In this document: one piece after another, positions 1 through 6,476 of the stretch
Numbering within the stretch: the first letter of the stretch is position 1
Layout: every line of letters starts with the position of its first letter
From: an uncultured Curvibacter sp.
GTDB lineage: Bacteria; Pseudomonadota; Gammaproteobacteria; Burkholderiales; Burkholderiaceae
Direction of reading: 5' to 3'
Length of the DNA: 11,395 nt
NCBI GenBank assembly: GCA_946481355.1
Contig: CAMLNH010000049.1
Location: 1 to 11,395, forward strand
Notes under the pieces: model-generated
The model's input: only the letters and a program-made list of their open reading frames with translations
The model's database searches: none
What the model was told of the DNA's origin: nothing
Program-made: the position numbers and the translations under genes

Positions 1-1593
1 ATCGCGCGCAGCCATGCGCTGGAGTTCCTGCTCGTGGGCCTGGCCGGCGGGGTGCTGGGGGTGGCCCTGGGCTGGGCCGTGCACCATGTCTTCGTGCTGC
101 TGCTCGCGGGTCTGGTGGATGCGGCCCTGCCGGCACCCGGTCTCTGGCCAGTCTTCTTCGGTCTGGGCGTGGGGCTCACGCTGATCCTGGCCTTCGGCCT
201 GCCGCCCGTGCTGCAACTGGCCCAGGTGCCGGCGCTGCGTGTGATCCGGCGTGATCTGGGCACGCTGCGGCCCATGTCCGTCGGCGTGCTCGCGCTGGGC
301 GTGGTGGGTTTTGCCGTGCTGCTGCTGGCAGCGAGCAGCGATCTGAAGCTCGGGCTCATCACCGTGGGCGGCTTTGCTGGCGCGGTGGCGGTGTTTGCCC
401 TGGCCAGCTGGGGCGCGGTGGCCGTGCTGCGCAAAGTGGTGCGTGAGAACACCGCGCCGCGCTGGCTGGTGCTGGCCACGCGCCAGCTCTCGGCGCGGCC
501 CATCTATGCGGTGCTGCAGGTCAGCAGCCTGGCCGTGGGCCTGCTGGCGCTGCTGCTGCTGGTGCTGCTGCGCACCGACCTCATCCAGAGCTGGCGCCAG
601 GCCACGCCGGCCAACGCGCCGAACCGCTTCGTCATCAACGTCCAGCCCGACCAGGGCGAGGCCTTCCAGCGTCAGCTGCAGCAGGCGGGTGTGCAAGGCT
701 ACGACTGGTTTCCCATGATCCGCGGCCGCCTGGTGGCCGTGAACGGCAAGCCCGTGCAGGCACAGGATTACACCGACGAGCGCGCGCAACGCCTGGTCGA
801 ACGCGAGTTCAACCTCTCGCACAGCGCGCAGCCGCCGGCGCACAACCCCATCGTGGCCGGTCGCTGGACGCCCGAGGACCGCGACGGCATCAGCATGGAG
901 GACGGCATCGCCAAGACGCTGAACCTCAAGCTCGGCGACAAGCTGCGTTTCGACATCGCGGGTCTGCAGCACGAGACCACCATCACCTCGCTGCGGGAAG
1001 TGGACTGGGGTTCGATGCGCGCCAACTTCTTCGCGCTCTATCCCGTGAGCCAGATGCCGGAGCTGCCGGCGACCTACCTCGCCGCGCTGCGCGCGCCGCC
1101 GCAGCCCGGTTTTGACAGCGCGCTGGTGCGCCAGTTCCCCAACATCACCGTGGTGGATCTGAGCGCCACGCTGGCCCAGGTGCAGCGTGTGCTGGATCAG
1201 GTGAGCCGCGCGGTGGAGTTCCTCTTCGGCTTCACGCTGGCCGCCGGGCTGGTCGTGCTGTTCGCGGCCGTCACGGCCACGCGCGAGGAGCGCGCGCGCG
1301 AATACGCGGTGATGCGTGCCGTGGGCGCGGGCAGCGGCCTGCTGCGCCAGATGCAGCGCGCCGAGCTGGCCGGCGTGGGCCTGCTGGCAGGCGGGCTCTC
1401 GGCCCTGGTCTCGGGCGTGGTGGGCTGGGCGCTGGCGCGCTATGCCTTCAACTTCGAGTGGACGGTGAGCTGGTGGCTGCTCCCGGTGGGCGCCTTGAGC
1501 GGCGCCGTGCTGGCCTGGCTGGCCGGCTGGTGGGGCCTGCGTGCCGTGCTGCGCCGTCCCGTGGTGCAGACCCTGCGCCAGGCAGCGAGCTGA
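1..1593 (+). CDS. ABC transporter permease, FtsX/YbbP-like, 5' truncated by window
   Basis: The frame is open from base 1 to the TGA at 1591-1593, giving the last 530 residues; the true start lies outside the window. The protein has hydrophobic segments at the start (about residues 8-70 and 95-140), then a membrane segment near 165-190. An extracytoplasmic stretch of about 200 residues resembling a MacB-type periplasmic core follows. A C-terminal FtsX domain (about 400-525) has three membrane helices and the cytoplasmic motif EYAVMRAVGA between the first two, typical of FtsX/LolC-type permeases. This four-plus-four helix arrangement with a C-terminal FtsX repeat matches the YbbP branch, whose members are usually about 800-850 residues and pair with a YbbA/LolD-like ATPase. 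The partner would be expected just upstream. The substrate cannot be read from the sequence; the family handles lipoproteins, lipids or envelope export. No downstream gene appears co-transcribed with it. Confidence 0.9.
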   Translation: MARSHALEFLLVGLAGGVLGVALGWAVHHVFVLLLAGLVDAALPAPGLWPVFFGLGVGLTLILAFGLPPVLQLAQVPALRVIRRDLGTLRPMSVGVLALGVVGFAVLLLAASSDLKLGLITVGGFAGAVAVFALASWGAVAVLRKVVRENTAPRWLVLATRQLSARPIYAVLQVSSLAVGLLALLLLVLLRTDLIQSWRQATPANAPNRFVINVQPDQGEAFQRQLQQAGVQGYDWFPMIRGRLVAVNGKPVQAQDYTDERAQRLVEREFNLSHSAQPPAHNPIVAGRWTPEDRDGISMEDGIAKTLNLKLGDKLRFDIAGLQHETTITSLREVDWGSMRANFFALYPVSQMPELPATYLAALRAPPQPGFDSALVRQFPNITVVDLSATLAQVQRVLDQVSRAVEFLFGFTLAAGLVVLFAAVTATREERAREYAVMRAVGAGSGLLRQMQRAELAGVGLLAGGLSALVSGVVGWALARYAFNFEWTVSWWLLPVGALSGAVLAWLAGWWGLRAVLRRPVVQTLRQAAS

Positions 1594-1615
1594 TTGCTAT
1601 TGTTTTTGTAGCAAT
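1593..1615. repeat. Short inverted repeat at the permease stop codon, possible terminator
   Basis: ATTGCTA at 1593-1599 and TAGCAAT at 1609-1615 are perfect 7-base inverted arms around a 9-base T-rich loop, and a T-G wobble can extend the stem. The left arm begins on the last base of the permease stop codon. There is no T-run after the stem, so classical rho-independent termination is weak on the plus strand. I recall closely similar GCTATT-(T-rich)-TAGC elements scattered between genes in Comamonadaceae, so this may be one copy of an interspersed intergenic repeat. Confidence 0.55.
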
Positions 1616-1641
1616 TGATTGACCGGCAGGGCTGGGATAAT
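1615..1641 (+). promoter_or_regulatory. Candidate sigma70 promoter of the truncated haemoglobin gene
   Basis: GATAAT at 1636-1641 is a good -10 box. TTGATT at 1615-1620 is a possible -35 with a short 15-bp spacer; TTGACC at 1619-1624 is closer to consensus but only 11 bp away. Transcription started about 7 bases after the -10 would begin at or next to the ATG at 1648, and no convincing Shine-Dalgarno sequence precedes that ATG. Confidence 0.4.
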
Positions 1642-1647
1642 CACGCC

Positions 1648-2052
1648 ATGACTTCTGCCGTGCCTACCCAACCCGCCACCCCTTTCGAATGGATCGGTGG
1701 CGAAGACAAGATCCACGCCCTGGTCGAGCGCTTCTACGACCTCATGGACCTCGAGCCCGGCTACAAGGAACTGCGCGCCGCGCACGGCAGCACGCTGGGC
1801 GATGCACGGCAGAAACTCTTCTGGTTCCTCTGCGGCTGGCTCGGCGGCCCCAACCACTACATCGAACGTTTCGGCCACCCGCGCCTGCGCGCGCGCCACA
1901 TGCCTTTCAAGATCGGCCTCGTGGAGCGTGACCAGTGGCTGGCCTGCATGGATCAGGCCATGGGCGAGGTCGGTATCGATGAAGAGTTGCGCGGCAAGCT
2001 GCGCGAGTCCTTTTTCGGCACTGCCGACTGGATGCGCAACACACCGGGCTAG
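1648..2052 (+). CDS. Group II truncated haemoglobin
   Basis: The 134-residue protein is a cytoplasmic haem globin of the truncated 2-over-2 fold, a usual length for this family. Members bind O2 or NO and are linked to NO/ROS detoxification or oxygen handling. Visible family marks are the B-helix pair Phe29-Tyr30 (Tyr B10), the GWLGGP segment at 63-68, the proximal haem ligand His84 in RARHMPF, and Trp97 in DQWLACM, the G8 Trp of group II. Start choice: the ATG at 1648 begins an N-terminus of normal length. The frame stays open upstream to a TTG at 1615, but those codons overlap the promoter-like sequence and are unlikely to be translated. The gene stands alone, with its own candidate promoter and a possible weak terminator after it. 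Family assignment is firm; the physiological role is not visible. Confidence 0.93.
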   Translation: MTSAVPTQPATPFEWIGGEDKIHALVERFYDLMDLEPGYKELRAAHGSTLGDARQKLFWFLCGWLGGPNHYIERFGHPRLRARHMPFKIGLVERDQWLACMDQAMGEVGIDEELRGKLRESFFGTADWMRNTPG

Positions 2053-2088
2053 GGACCAGCGATCCGTGAACTGAATCTGTGCGTGCAG

Positions 2089-2107
2089 GGCCTGCCCGGC
2101 CATTTTT
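2089..2107 (+). terminator. Possible weak intrinsic terminator after the globin gene
   Basis: GGCC (2089-2092), a five-base loop and GGCC (2098-2101) form a short GC stem followed by A and five T residues (2103-2107). The position, 37 bp after the globin stop and before the next transcription unit, fits a terminator, but a 4-bp stem is short. Confidence 0.3.
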
Positions 2108-2144
2108 GTCACCTCGCGTCGTCATGAGACAGCGTTTGGTTGCA

Positions 2145-2222
2145 GGGGAATACCCGCCTTCCGCTCCCTAGGGTGATGGCTACACTCAGCCGCCAACGTC
2201 GCAAGACAAACAAGACGGGGGC
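2145..2222 (+). promoter_or_regulatory. Leader of the beta-barrel/sigma operon, with weak promoter-like elements
   Basis: The 175-bp gap before the operon should hold its promoter. It contains a small palindrome, GGGGAATACCC (2145-2155, arms GGG/CCC), whose GGGAATA core resembles some ECF -35 elements. TACACT at 2181-2186 could be a sigma70 -10, but no good -35 pairs with it. A G-run at 2217-2221 is the likely ribosome binding site for the ATG at 2228. None of these is convincing alone, and I could not match this stretch to the GAACC-N16-CGACT candidate seen before the last gene of the cluster. Confidence 0.2.
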
Positions 2223-2227
2223 TGGTG

Positions 2228-4243
2228 ATGAAGGTCATGGCCAATTCGCGGGGAGGCATCGGCCACAGCTGGTTGGTCTTCGTCTGCATCGCTCTGTTCT
2301 GGCTCGGCGATGCGTGTGCCCAGGTTGCCGTGCAGCTGGACGGCGCCGACAACCCCCGACCCCGTTCCCCGCTGGAGCCTTTGCGCCTGAGCTGGCCCGA
2401 GGAGCAGATCGCACCGCTGTGGTCGCGGCTGGCTTTCGAACTCGACGGCATGGACGTGACGTCCATGATGGCGCGCCAGCCGGGCGGCGCCGTGCTGGCC
2501 CTGCCCATCCCGCTGGCGCGCGGCGAACACCAGCTGCGCGTCGTCTACAGCCAGCCCGATGGCAATCTGGTCGAATGGGCGCAGTGGACCTTCGCGGTCG
2601 GTGGGCTACCCAGGATGGAGGGCGAGGGCGAGCTCATGCTGCGCCTCAACCGGCGTGTGAGCAACAAGGGTGACCTGCCGCGGACCGACGCATCGGCCAA
2701 TCAGGTGGATGGTGTCGCGCGTATGAGTGCTCGCCGCGAAACCGACGACTGGACTACCACGGGCCAGGCCCAGCTCTGGTTCAACAGCGAACAGAATGCC
2801 AATATCAACGGAAACGGCGGCGATCTCGGGGAATACCTGCTCACGGCGGACAACGGTGAGACACAGTTCCGATTGGGGCACCACCAGGTGCCCTACGAGA
2901 GCCTGATCCATGCCGGCTTTCTGCGTCGCGGCCTGTCGGTGTCAACCGCGATGCCGGGGGACGCTCGCCTCAGCGGCTTTGCCATGCGCAGCGAGCCCAT
3001 CGTTGGTGCCTACTCCTTCACCGGTGTGCAAGACGTCAGACATCGGGTCGGAGGGCTGGTCTATGAAAACCAGATCATGCAGGATGCCGAGTCCTCTTAC
3101 GCACTGACCGTGGGTCTGATTGGCGGCGCAGGTGACGACCTGCAGGCCAGTCCGGACATTCCCTCCAGCCAGCATCGCGGCTCAGCCGGCTCCGTCGCTG
3201 GCGAGGCCAGCTGGATCGGGCGGCGTCTTCGCCTGCGCGGAGAACTGGCCCGCTCGCAGTACAACTGGAATGCGGCAGGCCAGATGGCGGTGGCCAATAC
3301 GACCGACGAAGACAGCGCGCACCTTGTGTCGCTGCAGTACCAGTCCGAGGCCAAGACGCCTGGTTCCGCGCAGTGGACCACGGAGCTGGAGCATCGTGAT
3401 GTGGGCACCTTCTTCCGCAGCGTGGCCTATCTGGGACTGCCGACCGACCGGCGCAGCAACCGGGTGCGCACCCATCTGCGCTCGGGCGGATGGCAGGCCG
3501 CGGTCGGCGCGATGCAGCAGGAGACCAATGCGAACTCGCTGCCAGACCTGCCGCGTATTGCCCAGAACCAGGCGGACCTGCTGCTGCTATGGTCGCCTGC
3601 CTTCGCAGCCGAGCGCCCTTGGTATGGCCATCCCACGGTGAGCGGTACGCTGAGCGAGCAACGCCAACGCCAGACCTTCACACCCAGCGGCTATCTGGGT
3701 ACCCGTGTGCACAACAGCAGCTGGCAGGGCAATCTGAACCTGTCACTCGCCCACGAGGGCTGGGGCGGCCAGCTCGGGCTGGGGACCGGTGCCTTTGACA
3801 ACGTCACGCTGCCCGATCTGTCGACGCGTTCCCACACGGTGTCGCTGGGTGGGCAGTGGCGCCTGGGTGATCGTTTCTCGCTCGGGCCTGTCCTGGAATG
3901 GTCGCGGCTGCGTTATGTGCAGACCGGGCAGTCCGATCTGGTGCGTACGGGCAGCCTGTTCGCCGACTTTGCCTTCATTCCCGATCTGTTCATGGGGAAT
4001 CTGAACTTTGGATTGAACCGTTTCAACCGTACCGTCGACTCACAGCTGGAAAGGAACCGCTTTTTCACGGGAGAGCTGGTCTGGCGCCTGCAGAAGGCGA
4101 CCGAGAACCGGCCGGGCTGGGACGCCCGGCTGGCCTGGATTTACCAGGATGTCGACAACCAGCTCTATCTGGATCGGGCGGGCTATGTGCAACAGGTGTT
4201 CCTGGGTTTGACGATGACCTTGCCGGTCGCCGTCCGTCCGTGA
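2228..4243 (+). CDS. Outer-membrane beta-barrel protein with N-terminal Ig-like domain
   Basis: The 671-residue protein has an export signal with a hydrophobic core (about residues 14-27) and likely cleavage after DACA (Ala31). Residues about 33-125 look like an Ig-like beta-sandwich, with the DGMDVT turn and strands ending in VEWAQWTFAV. From about 130 to the end, alternating polar/hydrophobic strands, amphipathic repeats rich in Gly, Arg and aromatics, and a final strand reading FLGLTMTLP indicate an outer-membrane barrel of many strands. Start choice: ATG 2228 sits five bases after a G-run; GTG 2225 and ATG 2237 are alternatives. It is first in a tight cluster, 10 bp before the next gene, upstream of an ECF sigma/anti-sigma pair, so it may be a surface receptor, a channel or a scaffold for the secreted products. 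I do not recognise a named family. Base composition looks less G/C-extreme than that of the neighbours. Confidence 0.8.
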   Translation: MKVMANSRGGIGHSWLVFVCIALFWLGDACAQVAVQLDGADNPRPRSPLEPLRLSWPEEQIAPLWSRLAFELDGMDVTSMMARQPGGAVLALPIPLARGEHQLRVVYSQPDGNLVEWAQWTFAVGGLPRMEGEGELMLRLNRRVSNKGDLPRTDASANQVDGVARMSARRETDDWTTTGQAQLWFNSEQNANINGNGGDLGEYLLTADNGETQFRLGHHQVPYESLIHAGFLRRGLSVSTAMPGDARLSGFAMRSEPIVGAYSFTGVQDVRHRVGGLVYENQIMQDAESSYALTVGLIGGAGDDLQASPDIPSSQHRGSAGSVAGEASWIGRRLRLRGELARSQYNWNAAGQMAVANTTDEDSAHLVSLQYQSEAKTPGSAQWTTELEHRDVGTFFRSVAYLGLPTDRRSNRVRTHLRSGGWQAAVGAMQQETNANSLPDLPRIAQNQADLLLLWSPAFAAERPWYGHPTVSGTLSEQRQRQTFTPSGYLGTRVHNSSWQGNLNLSLAHEGWGGQLGLGTGAFDNVTLPDLSTRSHTVSLGGQWRLGDRFSLGPVLEWSRLRYVQTGQSDLVRTGSLFADFAFIPDLFMGNLNFGLNRFNRTVDSQLERNRFFTGELVWRLQKATENRPGWDARLAWIYQDVDNQLYLDRAGYVQQVFLGLTMTLPVAVRP

Positions 4244-4253
4244 GAGGTGATGT

Positions 4254-5366
4254 ATGCGTTGGATTCGTATCTTCCTCGTGGCAGTGCTGGCCACATTTTC
4301 CGGCTGGTCCCAGGCGCTCATCACCGTGGGGTCGGTGAGTGCCGGTTCCAGCAACGTGATCCTGAGCGAGGGTACGCGTACCCAGGTGAACTGGACGCTC
4401 AACTTCACGGCGACGGCCGGTCCGGCGGTCCTGCGTTCGACGCAGATCGTGTTCCGCACGCTCTCGGGGGCCGTGATCAGCAGCCAGTCGCGCACGATCA
4501 GCCGCACGGCGAGCGTCGGCGGACAGTATGTGCTCAGCGAGAGCATCTACATTCCGCCGGCCGTGGCGAATGCCGCCTACCGGCTCGGCAGCGCGGCGAT
4601 CCGTGTCGAGCGCGTGTTCACGGACAGCACCGACCCGGGGACACCAACGGGTCAGGTCGATCTCTACCTCAGCACGGCCACGGCCAGCGGCCTGATGGTC
4701 ACGCGCATCGACCTGCGTTTCAACAACGACAGCCGCACGACATTGGTGCCGCGTGACAGCGCGCTGATCGCCATCGCCCAGGTGCGTACCGAGGGCAATG
4801 GCTGGCTCGAAGCGCGCTGGGAAATCGCCGACGGCGCCGGCCTGCAGGGCACGCCCCTGTACCGGCCCCTGCGCGCGACACGGCAGTTCGTGGGCGGTGG
4901 CCAGATCCTCACGCTGGAGAGCCCGCGCCTGCCGACCACCGGCAGCGGCCGCTACCTGGTGCGTCTGCAGGTGCGCGAGCCGCAGGCAGCGGCCGAAGCC
5001 GCGCCCCTGCTCTACCAGGTCATGAGCACGCCCCAGAACGACACCTTGGGCCTGCTCACGCCGCCCGACGCCACCCTGCTGCAGCCCACGACCCGCTTTG
5101 CCTGGCTGCCCGTGCCAGGAGCACGGGCCTACGTGCTGGAACTGCTGCCCGAAGAAGGGGAGCGCCCCACGCCGGACGGGCAGAGCAACCCGCAGGAGCG
5201 CCGCGGCGCGGCCATGGTGCCTTCGACCAGCACCGAGCTGGAGCTCTCGGCCCTGGTGCGCCAGGGCCTGGACAGCGGGCAGCGCTACAGCTGGCGTGTG
5301 ATCGCACTCGATGCGGACGGTCAGGTGCTCACACGCAGCCCGCTGCGGCGCATCCAGCTGCCATGA
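4254..5366 (+). CDS. Secreted/periplasmic Ig-FnIII-like protein of unknown function
   Basis: The 370-residue protein begins with a clear signal peptide (basic MRWIR, hydrophobic core, cleavage probably after SQA at 21). The rest is beta-rich. Residues about 22-130 resemble an Ig-like/CARDB-type adhesive domain, and about 135-260 a second beta-sandwich. From about 268 to the C-terminus there is an FnIII-like module, with a TPPDATLLQP opening, a FAWLPVPGARAYVLEL strand pair and the closing YSWRVIALDADGQ. Such FnIII-like modules often occur in envelope proteins next to FecR or sigma/anti-sigma genes. No catalytic motif and no cysteine pair is visible, so a binding or structural role is likely. 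The ribosome site GAGAGGTGA lies directly before ATG 4254. The gene follows the barrel gene by 10 bp, and its stop overlaps the sigma-factor start (ATGA, 5363-5366), implying translational coupling. Partnership with the barrel protein is inference. Confidence 0.8.
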   Translation: MRWIRIFLVAVLATFSGWSQALITVGSVSAGSSNVILSEGTRTQVNWTLNFTATAGPAVLRSTQIVFRTLSGAVISSQSRTISRTASVGGQYVLSESIYIPPAVANAAYRLGSAAIRVERVFTDSTDPGTPTGQVDLYLSTATASGLMVTRIDLRFNNDSRTTLVPRDSALIAIAQVRTEGNGWLEARWEIADGAGLQGTPLYRPLRATRQFVGGGQILTLESPRLPTTGSGRYLVRLQVREPQAAAEAAPLLYQVMSTPQNDTLGLLTPPDATLLQPTTRFAWLPVPGARAYVLELLPEEGERPTPDGQSNPQERRGAAMVPSTSTELELSALVRQGLDSGQRYSWRVIALDADGQVLTRSPLRRIQLP

Positions 5367-5911
5367 GCGCAGAGACGCCAGAGGCCTTGCTCAGCCGTGT
5401 GGCCCAGGGACGGGTGGACGCCATGGAAGCCTTCTACCGCCAGTTCGAACGCACCATCTACCGTTTTGCGCTTTCGCGCCTGTCCGACCCCTTCGATGCG
5501 GCCGAGGTGCTCAACGATGTGATGCTCGACGTCTGGCGGCAGGCCGGTCGCTTCGAGGGACGCTCGGCCGTGTCCACCTGGCTGATCGGCATCGCGCGGC
5601 ACAAGGTGCTGGACCGCCAGCGTGTGCGCGGCCGGCGTGAGATGGAAGAGCTGAGCGAGGAGATCGAAGACGAACAGCCCGGCGCCGAGGCGCTGATCCA
5701 CGAGGCGCAGGAGGCCGAGCGCATGCGCCGCTGCATGGACAAGCTCGGACCCAACCACCGTGAGGTGGTGCACCTGGCCTTTTACGAGGACTGGGGCCAT
5801 GAGCAGATTGCGCAGCTCATGCAGTGTGCGCCGGGCACGGTGAAGTCGCGCATGTACCACGCCAAGGAGGCGCTGAAAAAATGCCTGGAACGATGGATGA
5901 AACAGAACTGA
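5363..5911 (+). CDS. ECF-type sigma-70 family RNA polymerase sigma factor
   Basis: The 182-residue protein has the two-domain build of an extracytoplasmic-function sigma factor. Sigma region 2 occupies about residues 23-90: FYRQFERTIYRFALSRL, then the DAAEVLNDVMLDVWR helix, and a region 2.3/2.4-like stretch with STWLIGIARHKVLD. An acidic linker (about 95-118) follows. Region 4 lies at about 121-175, with a helix-turn-helix reading GHEQIAQLMQ-CAPGTVKSRMYHAKEAL. It would direct RNA polymerase to its own promoter set and is expected to be held by the membrane anti-sigma factor encoded next. Translation probably depends on coupling: its ATG overlaps the stop of the preceding gene and no clear Shine-Dalgarno is seen. 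Its end overlaps the anti-sigma gene by 31 bp. Family is certain; the ECF subgroup and targets cannot be assigned by eye. Confidence 0.95.
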   Translation: MSAETPEALLSRVAQGRVDAMEAFYRQFERTIYRFALSRLSDPFDAAEVLNDVMLDVWRQAGRFEGRSAVSTWLIGIARHKVLDRQRVRGRREMEELSEEIEDEQPGAEALIHEAQEAERMRRCMDKLGPNHREVVHLAFYEDWGHEQIAQLMQCAPGTVKSRMYHAKEALKKCLERWMKQN

Positions 5912-6474
5912 GGGCCGAGCTGCCCTGGCTGGTCAACGGCAGCCTGGATGCGGCGCAGCGCGAGCGCGTGCAGGCGGCTGTCCATGCCGCGCCCGGCCTG
6001 CAGGACGAGCAGCGTTTCCTGGAACGCCTGCGTGCCGCCGTGCGTGAGGACGATGCGGCCGGCCCTGGCGAACTGGGCTGGCGCCGCCTGCGCCGGCAGA
6101 TCGAGGCCGAGTCACAGACCGCCGTGCAGCAGCGCCAGCGCCGCCGCTGGCAGGGCCTGGCGATCGCGGCCTCGGTGCTCATGGCCGCGCAGCTGGCCTG
6201 GTTCTGGAGTGCGGCACCGCACGACGACGGGCACTACATGCCCATGGCGGCACCACCCGTGGTGCCCGGGGCCGTGGTGTTGCAGCTGCGCTTCCGTCCC
6301 GAGGCGCCGCTGGCGCAGATTGAAGCGCTGCTGCAGCGCCAGGGCCTGCGTGTGATTGATGGCCCCGGTGCCGCCGGTGTCTGGCGCGTGCAGCTGGAAG
6401 GCGGTGACGCCGCCCAGGTGCTGCAGGCCCTGCAGGCTGAACGCAGCTTGATTGAATCCGCGGCGCGGGATTGA
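5881..6474 (+). CDS. Membrane anti-sigma factor with subtilase-propeptide-like periplasmic domain
   Basis: The 197-residue protein has three parts. Residues 8-56 resemble the cytoplasmic anti-sigma (zf-HC2-like) fold, with the ELPWLVNGSLDAAQRERV opening, but without the zinc-ligand His-x3-Cys-x2-Cys set: the equivalent region reads VHAAPGLQDE. One membrane helix spans about 90-109, after a basic stretch, so the C-terminus should be periplasmic. Residues about 130-195 read like a subtilase propeptide or Inhibitor-I9-type domain: a first strand VVLQLRFRPEAP, a helix AQIEALLQRQGLRVID, a GVWRVQL strand and a helix with a final SLIESA. The start ATG 5881 is preceded by AAGGAGG (5864-5870) inside the sigma gene; ATG 5893 is an alternative. 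It overlaps the sigma gene by 31 bp and lies 2 bp before the protease gene. Its role as regulator of the adjacent sigma factor is strongly implied by position; the propeptide resemblance is by eye. Confidence 0.85.
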   Translation: MPGTMDETELRAELPWLVNGSLDAAQRERVQAAVHAAPGLQDEQRFLERLRAAVREDDAAGPGELGWRRLRRQIEAESQTAVQQRQRRRWQGLAIAASVLMAAQLAWFWSAAPHDDGHYMPMAAPPVVPGAVVLQLRFRPEAPLAQIEALLQRQGLRVIDGPGAAGVWRVQLEGGDAAQVLQALQAERSLIESAARD

Positions 6475-6476
6475 CC

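Noticed and set aside
1597..2112. 171-residue open frame on the minus strand
   Set aside because: Antisense to the truncated haemoglobin, whose key haem residues are all present on the plus strand.
2228..5911. FecI/FecR/TonB-receptor type iron signalling locus
   Set aside because: The barrel protein shows an Ig-like N-terminus rather than a plug or signalling domain, and the anti-sigma periplasmic part does not look like a FecR domain.
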